This document shows, piece after piece, positions 1-7,760 of a stretch of DNA of 64,000 nt. The stretch lies in contig NZ_LT962687.1 in the NCBI RefSeq assembly GCF_900199635.1, positions 853,501-917,500 on the forward strand. The letters run 5' to 3'. The position numbers and the translations under genes are program-made. The DNA comes from Anaerotruncus massiliensis (ex Togo et al. 2026). GTDB taxonomy: Bacteria > Bacillota > Clostridia > Oscillospirales > Ruminococcaceae. The notes under the pieces were generated by a model that was not told where the DNA came from, ran no database searches, and saw only the letters and a program-made list of their open reading frames with translations. Position 1 is the stretch's first letter. Each line of letters opens with the position of its first letter.

Positions 1-632
1 CCACGCGCACCGTCGTCACCACGGAAAAAATCCCCTACAGCGTCGCCTACCAGGACGAGCCCGCCCGCTACCGGGGCTATACCGAGGTCGTCTCGGCTGG
101 GATTGCGGGCGAGCGGGAGATCCGTTCACAGGTCGTTTTCGAGGGCGACCGGCCGGTCAAGGTGCTGTCGGTCCAGTCGACCGACACCGCCCGCCCCGTC
201 GACCAGGTGGTCAAGAGGGGCACCCGGGTGCTGCGAAGCGAAACCGCCGACGGCAGCCGCTGGGTGTCCTCCTTCATCCGCCCGCTCAAGACCGGGTGGC
301 TGTCGGCGGATTTTTACGACTATCCCCACCACAACGGCATCGACCTCGCCGCCCCGCACGGCACGCCCGTCTATGCGGCGGCGCAGGGGCGCGTCGTGCT
401 CGCGGGCTGGTACGGGGAGTACGGCAAGTGCGTCATCATCGAGCACGCCGACGGCTCCCGCACCCTCTACGGGCACAACAGCTCGCTCGACGTATCGGCC
501 GGGCAGGAGGTCAAGCAGGGGGAGAAGATCGCCAACGTCGGCTCGACGGGCAACTCCACCGGCAACCATCTGCATTTTGAAATCCGCATCGGGTCGAGCT
601 TTTTGGACCCGCTGGTCTACATCGACAAATAG
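1..632 (+). CDS. G5 domain / M23 family peptidase (3' part of gene)
   Basis: The gene is open at the left edge of the window; the reading frame runs from base 3 to the TAG at 632. The visible N-terminal part (about 70 residues) looks like a G5 domain, a cell-wall-binding module, with a threonine- and valine-rich strand start, a conserved glycine pair and the end motif QVVKRGTRV. It is followed by a lysostaphin-type M23 zinc endopeptidase domain: the first zinc ligands are in HNGIDLAAPHGTPV and the distal ones in the NHLHFE motif. Such proteins are exported and cut peptidoglycan cross-links, often in sporulation or cell separation. The missing N-terminus probably holds a signal or membrane anchor and perhaps LysM modules. 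Substrate specificity cannot be read from the sequence. Confidence 0.88.
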   Translation, partial: TRTVVTTEKIPYSVAYQDEPARYRGYTEVVSAGIAGEREIRSQVVFEGDRPVKVLSVQSTDTARPVDQVVKRGTRVLRSETADGSRWVSSFIRPLKTGWLSADFYDYPHHNGIDLAAPHGTPVYAAAQGRVVLAGWYGEYGKCVIIEHADGSRTLYGHNSSLDVSAGQEVKQGEKIANVGSTGNSTGNHLHFEIRIGSSFLDPLVYIDK

Positions 633-638
633 CGCGGG

Positions 639-680
639 AAAAGCCCCGGGACGCTTCGGAGGAAGCGCCCCGGGGCTTTT
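639..680 (+). terminator. Rho-independent terminator after the M23 peptidase gene
   Basis: Long GC-rich hairpin starting seven bases after the stop codon: AAAAGCCCCGGG pairs with CCCGGGGCTTTT around an inner GCTT/AAGC stem, and the right arm ends in a T-run. Its symmetry may also let it act on the opposite strand. Confidence 0.8.
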
Positions 681-712
681 CGCGTGGCCGGCGGCCGCAC
701 TTTTGGATTCGG

Positions 713-1069
713 CTATGACGCCTGCGCGTTTTTCGTGATGAGATCCATATGATCTTTGATGCAGAGCGAAAGGTCCTCAAAAAAAGCGCGCGCATCACTG
801 TCGTTCCCAAGAAAGGGAATCATCAGGCTGGCGATCACATGGTGGACCGTTTTTTGCATTTGCTCCTCCGTCTGATTGACGACCATGATCACGAATTCCT
901 CACACAATACGTTTGCGGCAAGTTCGGGAGTATCAATGACAAAATCCAATGCCATACGGTCGATCACTTCGCCGATCGAAAGCCCGGTGTTTTCGCAGTG
1001 CTTTAACAGGGCCTCTTTTGTTTTGGTCATGATGGTTGCTTCAATGGTCGTCAGTACCTTGTCAGGCAT
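713..1069 (-). CDS. Small protein of unknown function, possibly ribbon-helix-helix-like
   Basis: 118 residues, ATG preceded by the strong ribosome binding site GGAGGAAG. No family is recognised with certainty. The N-terminal 35 residues (a short TTIEATI strand, then two predicted helices around GLSIGEVIDRM) resemble the ribbon-helix-helix fold of small plasmid or phage DNA-binding proteins; the rest looks helical. Base composition is more AT-rich than the neighbouring chromosome, as for the two HTH genes that follow on the other strand, so it probably belongs to the same acquired islet. The function is not known. Confidence 0.55.
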   Translation of the reverse strand: MPDKVLTTIEATIMTKTKEALLKHCENTGLSIGEVIDRMALDFVIDTPELAANVLCEEFVIMVVNQTEEQMQKTVHHVIASLMIPFLGNDSDARAFFEDLSLCIKDHMDLITKNAQAS

Positions 1070-1194
1070 TGCGCTTCCTCCTCGTCATGCGTTTTGGCGA
1101 AGCTGCCAATTTCCCAGTCCTATGTTAGCACAAATGTTTATCGAGCACAACTCCTATTTAGGGACATTTCTATTAATAGATCATTTTGTTGGCT

Positions 1195-1208
1195 TTGTAT
1201 AGTTGGTA
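1195..1208 (+). repeat. 14-bp direct repeat bracketing the two-regulator cassette
   Basis: TTGTATAGTTGGTA at 1195-1208 occurs again exactly at 1949-1962. The two copies bracket the pair of HTH genes. They may be the borders of an inserted cassette or shared promoter/operator sequence; the first copy lies about 40 bases upstream of the first HTH gene. Confidence 0.5.
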
Positions 1209-1249
1209 TGCTATTTGTAGAAGATATCCCTAGATAGGTGGTGGTGCCC

Positions 1250-1576
1250 GTGAACTGTAAAAGCATGGGAAAGAAGCTTAAGTCATATAGAGCGAAATGT
1301 GGTTGGAGTCTGAAAGAGTGTTCAGAAAGGATAGGCATCAGCACAAGGTATCTGGCCGATATCGAACGTGGCGATAAAGTGCCGAAGCTAGAAACGTTCC
1401 TGCTGATCCTGAACACTTTGAATGCTTCTGCCGACGATGTCCTTCAAGATAGTTTGGTCGTTGGCTATGAAGCCAAGAGTAACGACATGATTAGGAAGTT
1501 GAATGCTCTTGATGTTACCAAGAGAAAGCAAGCGTTGGAGATTTTCGATAGTGTCATATCTTCGCTGAAAGAATAA
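1250..1576 (+). CDS. XRE-family HTH transcriptional regulator
   Basis: 108 residues. The N-terminal HTH_3 (lambda-Cro type) domain is clear: GKKLKSYRAKCGWSLKECSE, then the recognition-helix region ISTRYLADIERGDKVPKLET. The C-terminal tail of about 40 residues is helical and unassigned. GTG at 1250 is preferred because AGGTGG lies nine bases upstream; a GTG at 1238 and an ATG at 1265 are also in frame. A second, smaller HTH gene follows after 32 bases and both are AT-richer than the host, which suggests a small acquired regulatory cassette. Target promoters are unknown. Confidence 0.8.
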   Translation: MNCKSMGKKLKSYRAKCGWSLKECSERIGISTRYLADIERGDKVPKLETFLLILNTLNASADDVLQDSLVVGYEAKSNDMIRKLNALDVTKRKQALEIFDSVISSLKE

Positions 1577-1608
1577 AAGCCTTATAACGTAGCAAGAGGG
1601 TGGGGATC

Positions 1609-1917
1609 ATGATAGATATACTCAAAGAAATTACGAAACTCCGCTTGGCTCGGAACTGGACTGAGTATGATTTATCAAAACATTCCGGACTGTCTCAATC
1701 AACGATATCCACCTGGTACCGCAAGGGACAAACGCCAACAATACAAACGCTGGATAAGGTGTGCAAAGGATTTGGAATTACCTTATCACAATTTTTCTCA
1801 GAAGGGGATGACCCCATTTCGCTTACGCCAGAGCAGAGAGAAATGCTTGATAATTGGTCGGCACTAAACCCAAAGCAGCAACAGATCATTATGGACTTGC
1901 TTAGAAATATGTTTTGA
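1609..1917 (+). CDS. XRE-family HTH transcriptional regulator
   Basis: 102 residues. The helix-turn-helix is seen in TEYDLSKHSGLSQSTISTWY, followed by a KGQTPTIQTLDKVCKGFG segment typical of the Cro/CI fold. The C-terminal part (LTPEQREMLDNWSALNPKQQ) matches the short tail common in clostridial XRE proteins. ATG at 1609 is chosen because AAGAGGG lies eight bases upstream; the GTG at 1600 overlaps that site. It is probably cotranscribed with the preceding HTH gene. Its role is unknown; tandem small XRE genes often come from mobile elements. Confidence 0.82.
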   Translation: MIDILKEITKLRLARNWTEYDLSKHSGLSQSTISTWYRKGQTPTIQTLDKVCKGFGITLSQFFSEGDDPISLTPEQREMLDNWSALNPKQQQIIMDLLRNMF

Positions 1918-1984
1918 CAACAATTGATGTCGAATACCCCCCTTTTTTTTGTATAGTTGGTAAATAGCCGCTCCAAATAAAAAT

Positions 1985-2321
1985 GAACGCTTCAAAATGA
2001 AGCGTTCTTTTTGGAGCGGGTTACGAGGCTCGAACTCGCAACCCCACCCCGCGAAAGCGCGCTTTCGCGGGGACCCCGGGACCTCCGGATTTAAAATGTC
2101 GGTGGAGGCAGCGGGTTCGTTCTCGCGGAAAAAGAAAAAGGACGCTTCAAAATGAAGCGTCCTTTTTGGAGCGGGTTACGAGGCTCGAACCCGCAACCCC
2201 ACCCCGCAAAAGCGCGCTTTCGCGGGGGCCCCGGGACCTCCGGATTTAAAATGTCGGTGGAGGCAGCGGGTTCGCTCTCGCTGAAAAAGAAAAAGGACGC
2301 TTCAAAATGAAGCGTCCTTTT
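1985..2321 (-). repeat. Tandem 155-bp repeat: tRNA-Gly 3' end plus terminator
   Basis: Read on the minus strand, the tRNA-Gly gene and its terminator (2290-2321) are followed by two further copies of the tRNA-Gly T-arm and acceptor 3' strand, each ending in a hairpin terminator. Hairpin centres lie at about 1996, 2151 and 2306, an exact 155-bp period. The copies lack the anticodon and D-arm half and cannot make a tRNA. The terminator stem is GAACGCTTC/GAAGCGTTC in the last copy but GGACGCTTC/GAAGCGTCC in the others, a paired change that keeps the stem. Each unit also has a GCGAAAGCGCGCTTTCGC-type hairpin. No protein-coding gene is seen in 1918-2321. Confidence 0.8.
2290..2321 (-). terminator. 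Terminator of the Val-Asp-Phe-Gly tRNA operon
   Basis: Immediately downstream of the tRNA-Gly CCA on the minus strand: GGACGCTTC, loop ATTTT, GAAGCGTCC, flanked by A- and T-runs. It is the first of three near-identical hairpins spaced 155 bp apart. Confidence 0.8.
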
Positions 2322-2397
2322 TGGAGCGGGTTACGAGGCTCGAACTCGCTACCTCCACCTTGGCAAGGTGGCGCTCTGCCAAATGAGCTAAACCCGC
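2322..2397 (-). tRNA. tRNA-Gly (GCC)
   Basis: 76 nt including an encoded CCA. The acceptor stem GCGGGTT pairs with AACCCGC, the D-arm, anticodon loop with GCC, and T-arm GAGTTCGAGCCTC are all present. Last gene of a four-tRNA operon on the minus strand. An identical tRNA-Gly is in the second cluster at 46,094-46,169. Confidence 0.95.
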
Positions 2398-2400
2398 GCT

Positions 2401-2476
<76 letters not shown>

Positions 2477-2505
2477 ATATTTGGCAAAGCGGAAAGGGAG
2501 AAAAA

Positions 2506-2582
2506 TGGCGACCCGGATGGGGCTCGAACCCACGACCTCTAGCGTGACAGGCTAGCGTTCTAACCAACTGAACTACCGGGCC
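2506..2582 (-). tRNA. tRNA-Asp (GTC)
   Basis: 77 nt with encoded CCA. Acceptor GGCCCGG pairs with CCGGGTC (one G-T pair), anticodon loop CTGTCAC (GTC), T-arm GTGGGTTCGAGCCCCAT. The same gene sequence is at 45,934-46,010. Confidence 0.95.
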
Positions 2583-2587
2583 ACAAC

Positions 2588-2663
2588 TGGTGGGAACTAC
2601 AGGGCTCGAACCTGTGACCCTCTGCTTGTAAGGCAGATGCTCTCCCAGCTGAGCTAAGCTCCC
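2588..2663 (-). tRNA. tRNA-Val (TAC)
   Basis: 76 nt with encoded CCA. Acceptor GGGAGCT pairs with AGTTCCC, anticodon loop CTTACAA (TAC, reads GTA), T-arm CACAGGTTCGAGCCCTGT. First gene of the operon, behind a consensus promoter. Confidence 0.95.
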
Positions 2664-2707
2664 ACATTTGCCTTTGGCGACTGAACGTCCAACAAGCGAC
2701 GTAAATT

Positions 2708-2736
2708 ATTATACATTGCCTGTCCCGGAATGTCAA
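2708..2736 (-). promoter_or_regulatory. Consensus sigma-A promoter of the tRNA-Val-Asp-Phe-Gly operon
   Basis: On the minus strand TTGACA (2731-2736) and TATAAT (2708-2713) are separated by exactly 17 bases, about 45 bases upstream of tRNA-Val. Perfect hexamers fit a stable RNA operon. Confidence 0.85.
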
Positions 2737-2809
2737 CCGCTTTTTTCAAAAAAGCGCTCCCGCATAATCCCGCCCGCCCTGCAAAAACTATCGGCAGGAG
2801 GTGAGCGCC

Positions 2810-2986
2810 ATGCTCGAAAAAAACCGGCTGATCCATCCCGAACGGAAACGGTCCCGGACCCGGCACGACCATTTCGCACAGGTCGACCCGAACGCGGAAA
2901 TCACCAGCGCGTTCATCAACCAGGCGGTATCCCAGGCGGAGGGCGCTCCCGAGCCGCCCGCGCCGGAGAACCCGAACCGGAACTAA
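2810..2986 (+). CDS. Small hypothetical protein (58 aa)
   Basis: 58 residues starting at an ATG eight bases after AGGAGG, a strong ribosome binding site that supports a real gene. The sequence is charged, with a basic cluster (ERKRSRTRHDH) near the N-terminus and a proline/glutamate-rich tail, and no membrane segment. No family is recognised. It starts about 75 bases from the divergent tRNA promoter and ends in a bidirectional terminator shared with the convergent ComEA-like gene. Confidence 0.55.
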   Translation: MLEKNRLIHPERKRSRTRHDHFAQVDPNAEITSAFINQAVSQAEGAPEPPAPENPNRN

Positions 2987-2991
2987 ACGAA

Positions 2992-3022
2992 ACGGACGCG
3001 GCGTCTGCCGCGCCCGTTTTTT
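2992..3022 (+). terminator. Terminator between convergent genes
   Basis: Hairpin ACGGACGCGGC/GCCGCGCCCGT with loop GTCT and a following T-run, placed just after the small gene at 2810-2986 and just before the stop of the minus-strand ComEA-like gene. Confidence 0.75.
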
Positions 3023-3040
3023 ATCAGGGTGAACTTCGGC

Positions 3041-3394
3041 TCAGTCGAACGCCAGGTAGGGGGAAATCTGCTCGAGCGTCTTCTCGCCGATGCCGCTGAT
3101 CTCCAGAAGCTGTTCGGGGGAGTCGAGCGTACCGTAGTCGCGGACGTAGGCGCGGATCGCCCCGGCCTTTTCCGGCCCGATGCCGGGGAGCTGCGTCAGC
3201 TCCTCCTCGGTGGCCCGGTTGATGTGGACGACCACCCCCTCCAGCTCGGGGTAGGGGTTTAAAACGGGCGCGGGGGAAAAGGCGATGCTGGCGGGGACCC
3301 GGGGCGGCGCGGTGGCGACGTTATAGCAGATGAGCGCGGCCGCGAGAAGCCCCGCGGCGGCCCAGATGAGGCCCGTGCCCGACCGCTGTTTCAT
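3041..3394 (-). CDS. ComEA-like helix-hairpin-helix DNA-binding membrane protein
   Basis: 117 residues from the ATG at 3394, which has a G-rich ribosome binding site; the ATG at 3418 has none. An N-terminal membrane segment (about residues 7-25, GLIWAAAGLLAAALICYNV) is followed by a proline-rich linker and a C-terminal tandem helix-hairpin-helix domain: INRATEEELTQLPGIGPEKA and a second hairpin ISGIGEKTLEQI. This is the ComEA layout, a membrane-anchored receptor that binds incoming DNA during natural transformation, but it lacks the longer SLBB domain of Bacillus ComEA. No comEC lies next to it in this window, so a role in competence is inferred from the family only. Confidence 0.75.
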   Translation of the reverse strand: MKQRSGTGLIWAAAGLLAAALICYNVATAPPRVPASIAFSPAPVLNPYPELEGVVVHINRATEEELTQLPGIGPEKAGAIRAYVRDYGTLDSPEQLLEISGIGEKTLEQISPYLAFD

Positions 3395-3445
3395 GCCGCC
3401 GCCCCCTTTCGCTCCCATGGGGAAATGATACCATCCCGCCGCAGG

Positions 3446-3492
3446 GAACGCAAGCCTCCCGCCGCAAAATACGCGGCGGGAGGCTTGCGTTC
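3446..3492. terminator. 20-bp perfect inverted repeat, terminator-like
   Basis: Two 20-base arms (3446-3465 and 3473-3492) match perfectly around a 7-base loop. It lies downstream of the minus-strand hemolysin III gene and upstream of the ComEA-like gene. There is no clear T-run, so it may be a weak terminator or an mRNA 3'-end stabiliser. Confidence 0.55.
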
Positions 3493-3507
3493 AGAAAACG
3501 ACGGGGT

Positions 3508-4161
3508 TCAGACGATGTACAGCAGGACCATCAGGTAGTGACAGACGCTGCCGGCAATGACGAAGAGGTGGAAAATCTCATGGAACCCGAACCGTTCGGA
3601 GAGGTTGGGGCGCTTGACCATGTAGATGACGCCGCCCACGGTATAGGCGAGCCCACCCACCACGAGCAGCACGATCCCCGGCAGGGGCAGCGCGCCCACC
3701 GCGGGCAGGTCGACGGCGATCGCCCAGCCCATCAGGATGTAGAGGGTGGTGCTCAGCCAGCGGGGCGCGCCCAGCCAGAACATCTTCATCAGGATGCCCG
3801 CGGCGGCGACCGCCCACATGGCGGCGGTGAAGACGAGGTTGTTCGGGCGGGGGAGCAGGGTGAGCAGCAGCGGCGTGTAGGTCCCGGCGATGAGCACGTA
3901 GATCATCGCGTGGTCGAGCTTGCGCAGCGCGGTCTGGATTTTGGCCGCGGCGTTGGTGAAATGGTAGATGCTGCTCGCGCAGTAGAGCGCGATGAGCGAC
4001 AGGCAGAAGAGAATGCAGGAGACGGCGGTGACCGCCGTGACCCCCGGCGTCACCGCGAGATGCACCCCCATCACGACCAGGCCGATCACGGACAGCCACG
4101 CCCCGATGAAATGGGTGTAGCTGCTGATGGGGTCGCGCGCTTTCAGGAAGATCCGCGGCAT
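3508..4161 (-). CDS. Hemolysin III (TrhA/PAQR) family membrane protein
   Basis: 217 residues, the usual length for the family. Seven hydrophobic segments are visible. The family metal-site pattern is present: the N-terminal SSYTHFIGAW, the central ASSIYHFTNAA followed by KLDHAMIYVLIAGTYTP, and the C-terminal FHEIFHLFVIAGSVCHYL. Family members are inner-membrane proteins linked to membrane fluidity; the name hemolysin III is historical. The start has GAGGTG upstream. It is transcribed divergently from the DUF1836 gene across an AT-rich intergenic region. Confidence 0.88.
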   Translation of the reverse strand: MPRIFLKARDPISSYTHFIGAWLSVIGLVVMGVHLAVTPGVTAVTAVSCILFCLSLIALYCASSIYHFTNAAAKIQTALRKLDHAMIYVLIAGTYTPLLLTLLPRPNNLVFTAAMWAVAAAGILMKMFWLGAPRWLSTTLYILMGWAIAVDLPAVGALPLPGIVLLVVGGLAYTVGGVIYMVKRPNLSERFGFHEIFHLFVIAGSVCHYLMVLLYIV

Positions 4162-4186
4162 AGTGGCACCTCACAACAATATAATG

Positions 4187-4218
4187 TAGTTTTAATAACT
4201 ATATGATACTATTATAAT
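4187..4218 (+). promoter_or_regulatory. Divergent AT-rich promoter region with small palindrome
   Basis: TATAAT at 4213-4218 with a weak -35 (TTTTAA, 4190-4195) and a 17-base spacer can serve the DUF1836 gene. The spacer region overlaps the palindrome TAGTTTTAATAACTA (4187-4201), which could be an operator for either divergent gene. Both assignments are tentative. Confidence 0.4.
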
Positions 4219-4311
4219 ATCACATATCGAAGAAAAAGCAACTGCATCTTGAAAAAGTTCACAAAATCATGTAGAATTGGGGACAGGGAATTCCGGCCGG
4301 GAGGGAAGACG

Positions 4312-4842
4312 ATGAAAACCTTTGATGAAATCCTGTCCGCCGCCTTTGCGGACGCCGATCTCTCCGCCGCCGACGTGCCGCGCATCGACCTCTATATGGA
4401 CCAGATCCTGACGCTGGTGGACGAGGGCCTCGCGGGCAACAAGCGGTCGGCGGAGGATAAGCTGCTGACCAAGACGATGGTCAACAACTATTCCAAGGAG
4501 CATCTTATTATGCCCGTCAAGGGCAAAAAGTATTCCCGTGAGCAGGTGATGCAGCTGCTCTGCATCCTCACCCTCAAGCAGCAGCTCGCGCTCTCCGACA
4601 TCAAAAGGCTGGTGGCGGGAGAGGGGGCGCCGGGCGGCTTCGAGCGGGCCTACGGGGACGCGCTCGCGCTCAAAAACCGCCTGCGCCCGAAGCTCGAGGC
4701 GCTGCTGCGGGAGGAGCTTTCGGACGCGTCGGGCCTGGAGAGCCGGGAGCGGGCGCTCGCGCTCGCCCTCGCGCTGGCGGGAGCGGCGACCGAGCTGCGG
4801 CGGGTGTGCGAGGGCGTCGTGGAAAACGCCCCGGAGGGATAG
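4312..4842 (+). CDS. DUF1836 domain-containing protein
   Basis: 176 residues from the ATG at 4312, which follows GGGAGGGAAG. The central part (LLTKTMVNNYSKEHLIMPVK then YSREQVMQLLCILTLKQQLA) is the DUF1836 signature, found in Firmicutes proteins of the YkrK type and resembling a MerR-like winged helix. This suggests DNA binding, but no target is known. The C-terminal third is a helical, alanine- and arginine-rich region. It stands alone and ends in a strong terminator. Confidence 0.8.
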   Translation: MKTFDEILSAAFADADLSAADVPRIDLYMDQILTLVDEGLAGNKRSAEDKLLTKTMVNNYSKEHLIMPVKGKKYSREQVMQLLCILTLKQQLALSDIKRLVAGEGAPGGFERAYGDALALKNRLRPKLEALLREELSDASGLESRERALALALALAGAATELRRVCEGVVENAPEG

Positions 4843-4851
4843 CGTCCGACG

Positions 4852-4882
4852 GGCGGCGGGGGCAAAGCCCCCGCCGCCTTTT
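4852..4882 (+). terminator. Rho-independent terminator after the DUF1836 gene
   Basis: GGCGGCGGGGGC, loop AAA, GCCCCCGCCGCC, then TTTT. Confidence 0.8.
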
Positions 4883-4942
4883 GGCGCGGCCGCGTCCCTG
4901 CCGCCGAATCCGCTGAAAAGGCAGATTTTCCGGCGGTCCCGC

Positions 4943-4971
4943 TTGTAATTGGACGGGAACTTTATTATAAT
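4943..4971 (+). promoter_or_regulatory. valS promoter
   Basis: TTGTAA (4943-4948), 17-base spacer, TATAAT (4966-4971), about 45 bases upstream of the valS start. No T-box leader is visible between the promoter and the gene. Confidence 0.7.
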
Positions 4972-5016
4972 ATAGAGTATTGTAATTTGCCGAAAGAGGC
5001 TATTGGAGGAACAGAC

Positions 5017-7638
5017 ATGCCGAAACAACTGGAAAAGGTTTACGACCCCAAGCAGGTTGAGGATAAAACCTACCGCTTCTGGGAGGAGGGCCGGTATTTC
5101 CACGCCGAGCCCAATCCCGAGAAGAAGCCCTACACCATCGTCATCCCCCCGCCGAACATCACCGGCAAGCTGCATATGGGACATGCCCTCGACGAGACGC
5201 TCCAGGACATCCTGATCCGCTGGCGGAGGATGCAGGGCTACGAGACGCTCTGGCTGCCCGGCACCGACCACGCGTCGATCGCCACCGAGGCGAAGATCGT
5301 CGAGGCCATGCGGCAGGAGGGCGTCACCAAGGAGGACCTCGGACGCGAGGGATTTTTGAAGCGCGCATGGGCGTGGAAAAAGGAGTACGGCGGCCACATC
5401 ATAGACCAGCTCAAAAAGCTCGGCTCCTCCTGCGACTGGGAGCGGGAGCGCTTCACCCTCGACGAGGGGTGCAGCAGGGCGGTCCGCGAGGTGTTCGTCA
5501 ACCTCTATGAGAAGGGGCTCATCTACCGCGGCGAGCGGATCATCAACTGGTGCCCCCACTGCAAGTCGACCATCTCGGACATCGAGGTGGAGTACGACGA
5601 GAAGGACGGCTTCTTCTGGCACATTAACTACCCGATCGTCGGCACGGACGAGGTGCTCGAGATCGCGACCACCCGCCCCGAGACGCTGCTCGGCGATACC
5701 GCCGTCGCGGTGCACCCGGACGACGAGCGCTACAAGCACCTCGTGGGCAAAAAGGTGCTCCTGCCGATCGTGGGCAAGGAGATCCCGATCATCGCGGACG
5801 AATACGTTGAGATGGACTTCGGCACCGGCGTGGTGAAGATCACCCCGGCGCACGACCCCAACGACTTCGAGGTCGGGCTGCGCCACGACCTGCCCGTCGT
5901 GAACGTCATGAACGACGACGCCACCATCAACGAACACGGCGGCAGATACGAGGGCATGACCCGCGAGGAGTGCCGCAAGGCGATCGTCGCGGACCTCGAG
6001 GCGGGCGGCTACCTCAAATCGGTCGAGCCCTACAAGCACAACGTCGGCGGCTGCTACCGCTGCGGCAGCGCGATCGAGCCGCGCGTCTCCAAGCAGTGGT
6101 TCGTCAGGATGGAGCCGCTCGCCAAGCCCGCCATCGAGGCGGTGCGCAGGGGCGACACCAAATTCGTGCCCGAGCGGTTCGACAAGATCTACTTCAACTG
6201 GCTGGAAAACATCAAGGACTGGTGCATCTCCCGCCAGCTCTGGTGGGGCCACCGGATCCCCGCCTGGTACTGCCCCGACTGCGGGGAAATGGTCGTCTCC
6301 AAGGAGGACCCGGACGCCTGCCCGAAGTGCGGCGGAAAGCACCTGGTACAGGACCCCGACACCCTTGACACCTGGTTCTCCTCCGCGCTGTGGCCCTTTT
6401 CCACCCTCGGCTGGCCGGACGAGACCCCCGAGCTCAAATACTTCTACCCGACCAACACCCTCGTCACCGGCTACGACATCATCTTTTTCTGGGTGGCGCG
6501 GATGATCTTCTCGGGGCTGGAGCATATGGGGGAGGTGCCCTTCGACACGGTGCTCATCCACGGCCTTGTGCGCGACGCGCAGGGCCGCAAGATGAGTAAA
6601 TCCCTCGGCAACGGCATCGACCCGCTGGAAGTCATCGACAAATACGGCGCGGACGCGCTGCGCTTCACCCTCGCCACCGGGAACGCCCCCGGCAACGACA
6701 TGCGCTTCTCGGACGAGAAGGTGAACGCCTCCCGCAACTTCGCCAACAAGGTGTGGAACGCGAGCCGGTTCGTGCTTATGAACCTCTCCGACGGGCTGAC
6801 GGACGTTTCGCTGCCCGGGACGCTCGCCGTCGAGGACAGGTGGATCCTCACGAAATATAACGCGCTCGTGCGCGAGGTCACCGAAAACCTCGAGAAGTTC
6901 GAGCTGGGCCTCGCGGTGCAGAAGCTCTACGACTTCATCTGGGACGTGCTCTGCGACTGGTATATCGAACTCTGCAAATCCCGCCTGCAGGCGGGCGGGG
7001 AGGCCTCCCTCGCGGCGCAGCGGGTGCTCGTGTACGTCCTGGGGGGCACCCTCAAGCTGCTGCACCCCTTCATGCCCTTCATCACCGAGGAGATCTGGCA
7101 GGCGCTGCCCCACGAGGGGGAGAGCGTCATGGTCTCCGACTGGCCGGTCTACGACGAGGCGCTCAACTTCGCCGCCGACGAGCGCGACTTTGAAAAGGTC
7201 ATGCAGGCCATCCGCGCCATCCGCGTGCGCCGCGGCGAAATGAACGTGCCCCCCTCCAAGAAGACCCACCTCTACATCGCCACCGGCGAGGCGGAGGTCT
7301 TCCGGCAGGGAATCCCCTTCTTCCAGCGGCTGGCCTTCGCCTCCGACGTGGAGATCGGGGAGCGGTTCGCGCCCGAGGGCGCGGTGCAGGTCGTCACCGA
7401 GGCGGCGCGCATCTTCATCCCGATGGACGAGCTCGTCGACCGCGAGAAGGAGCTCGCGCGCCTGGGCAGGGAGAAGGCCGCCTGCGAAAAGGACATCGCG
7501 GTCCTCTCGGGCAAGCTGATGAACCCCGGGTTCGTCGAAAAGGCCCCGGCCAACGTCGTCGAGGCGGAGCGCCAGCGGCTCCAGAAGGTGCGGGAGCGCC
7601 TTGCGAAGATCGAGGAGAGCCTTTCCGCGTTCTCCTGA
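5017..7638 (+). CDS. valS: Valine--tRNA ligase
   Basis: 873 residues, close to other bacterial ValRS. Class I signatures are clear: [13 protein letters not shown] (HIGH motif, about residues 45-57) and [14 protein letters not shown] (KMSKS, about residue 525). The editing (CP1) domain lies between them, with [17 protein letters not shown]. Two cysteine pairs (CPDCGE and CPKCGG) may bind zinc. The C-terminal 60 residues form the coiled-coil tRNA-binding arm ([19 protein letters not shown]). The ATG at 5017 follows TTGGAGGAA; an in-frame upstream ATG at 4987 has no such site. It acts in the cytosol, charging tRNA-Val, one of whose genes lies at 2588-2663. Confidence 0.97.
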   Translation: MPKQLEKVYDPKQVEDKTYRFWEEGRYFHAEPNPEKKPYTIVIPPPNITGKLHMGHALDETLQDILIRWRRMQGYETLWLPGTDHASIATEAKIVEAMRQEGVTKEDLGREGFLKRAWAWKKEYGGHIIDQLKKLGSSCDWERERFTLDEGCSRAVREVFVNLYEKGLIYRGERIINWCPHCKSTISDIEVEYDEKDGFFWHINYPIVGTDEVLEIATTRPETLLGDTAVAVHPDDERYKHLVGKKVLLPIVGKEIPIIADEYVEMDFGTGVVKITPAHDPNDFEVGLRHDLPVVNVMNDDATINEHGGRYEGMTREECRKAIVADLEAGGYLKSVEPYKHNVGGCYRCGSAIEPRVSKQWFVRMEPLAKPAIEAVRRGDTKFVPERFDKIYFNWLENIKDWCISRQLWWGHRIPAWYCPDCGEMVVSKEDPDACPKCGGKHLVQDPDTLDTWFSSALWPFSTLGWPDETPELKYFYPTNTLVTGYDIIFFWVARMIFSGLEHMGEVPFDTVLIHGLVRDAQGRKMSKSLGNGIDPLEVIDKYGADALRFTLATGNAPGNDMRFSDEKVNASRNFANKVWNASRFVLMNLSDGLTDVSLPGTLAVEDRWILTKYNALVREVTENLEKFELGLAVQKLYDFIWDVLCDWYIELCKSRLQAGGEASLAAQRVLVYVLGGTLKLLHPFMPFITEEIWQALPHEGESVMVSDWPVYDEALNFAADERDFEKVMQAIRAIRVRRGEMNVPPSKKTHLYIATGEAEVFRQGIPFFQRLAFASDVEIGERFAPEGAVQVVTEAARIFIPMDELVDREKELARLGREKAACEKDIAVLSGKLMNPGFVEKAPANVVEAERQRLQKVRERLAKIEESLSAFS

Positions 7639-7667
7639 AAGACCGCGGAAAACAGAGACCTTTTACA

Positions 7668-7749
7668 GCAGGCCGGCCGCGCCGTGCCGCCGGGGACGAC
7701 GACCGCGAGGCGGCGTCCCCGGAACGGGGCGGGCCCGGCCTGCTTTTTT
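7668..7749 (+). terminator. Branched terminator between valS and folC
   Basis: Outer arms GCAGGCCGG (7668-7676) and CCGGCCTGC (7735-7743) are followed by six Ts. An inner stem CCGGGGACG/CGTCCCCGG lies within. It ends only 11 bases before the folC start, so it could also act as an attenuator for readthrough from valS. Confidence 0.65.
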
Positions 7750-7760
7750 GGAGGGACAGG

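Noticed and set aside
4880-5016. T-box leader upstream of valS
   Set aside because: No GGGTGG-type T-box sequence or antiterminator is visible between the promoter and the start codon.
4267-7269. A 1000-codon open frame on the minus strand across valS
   Set aside because: It is antisense to a clear valine-tRNA ligase gene; its His/Val/Asp/Arg-rich composition is what high-GC coding sequence gives in the opposite frame, and it matches no family.
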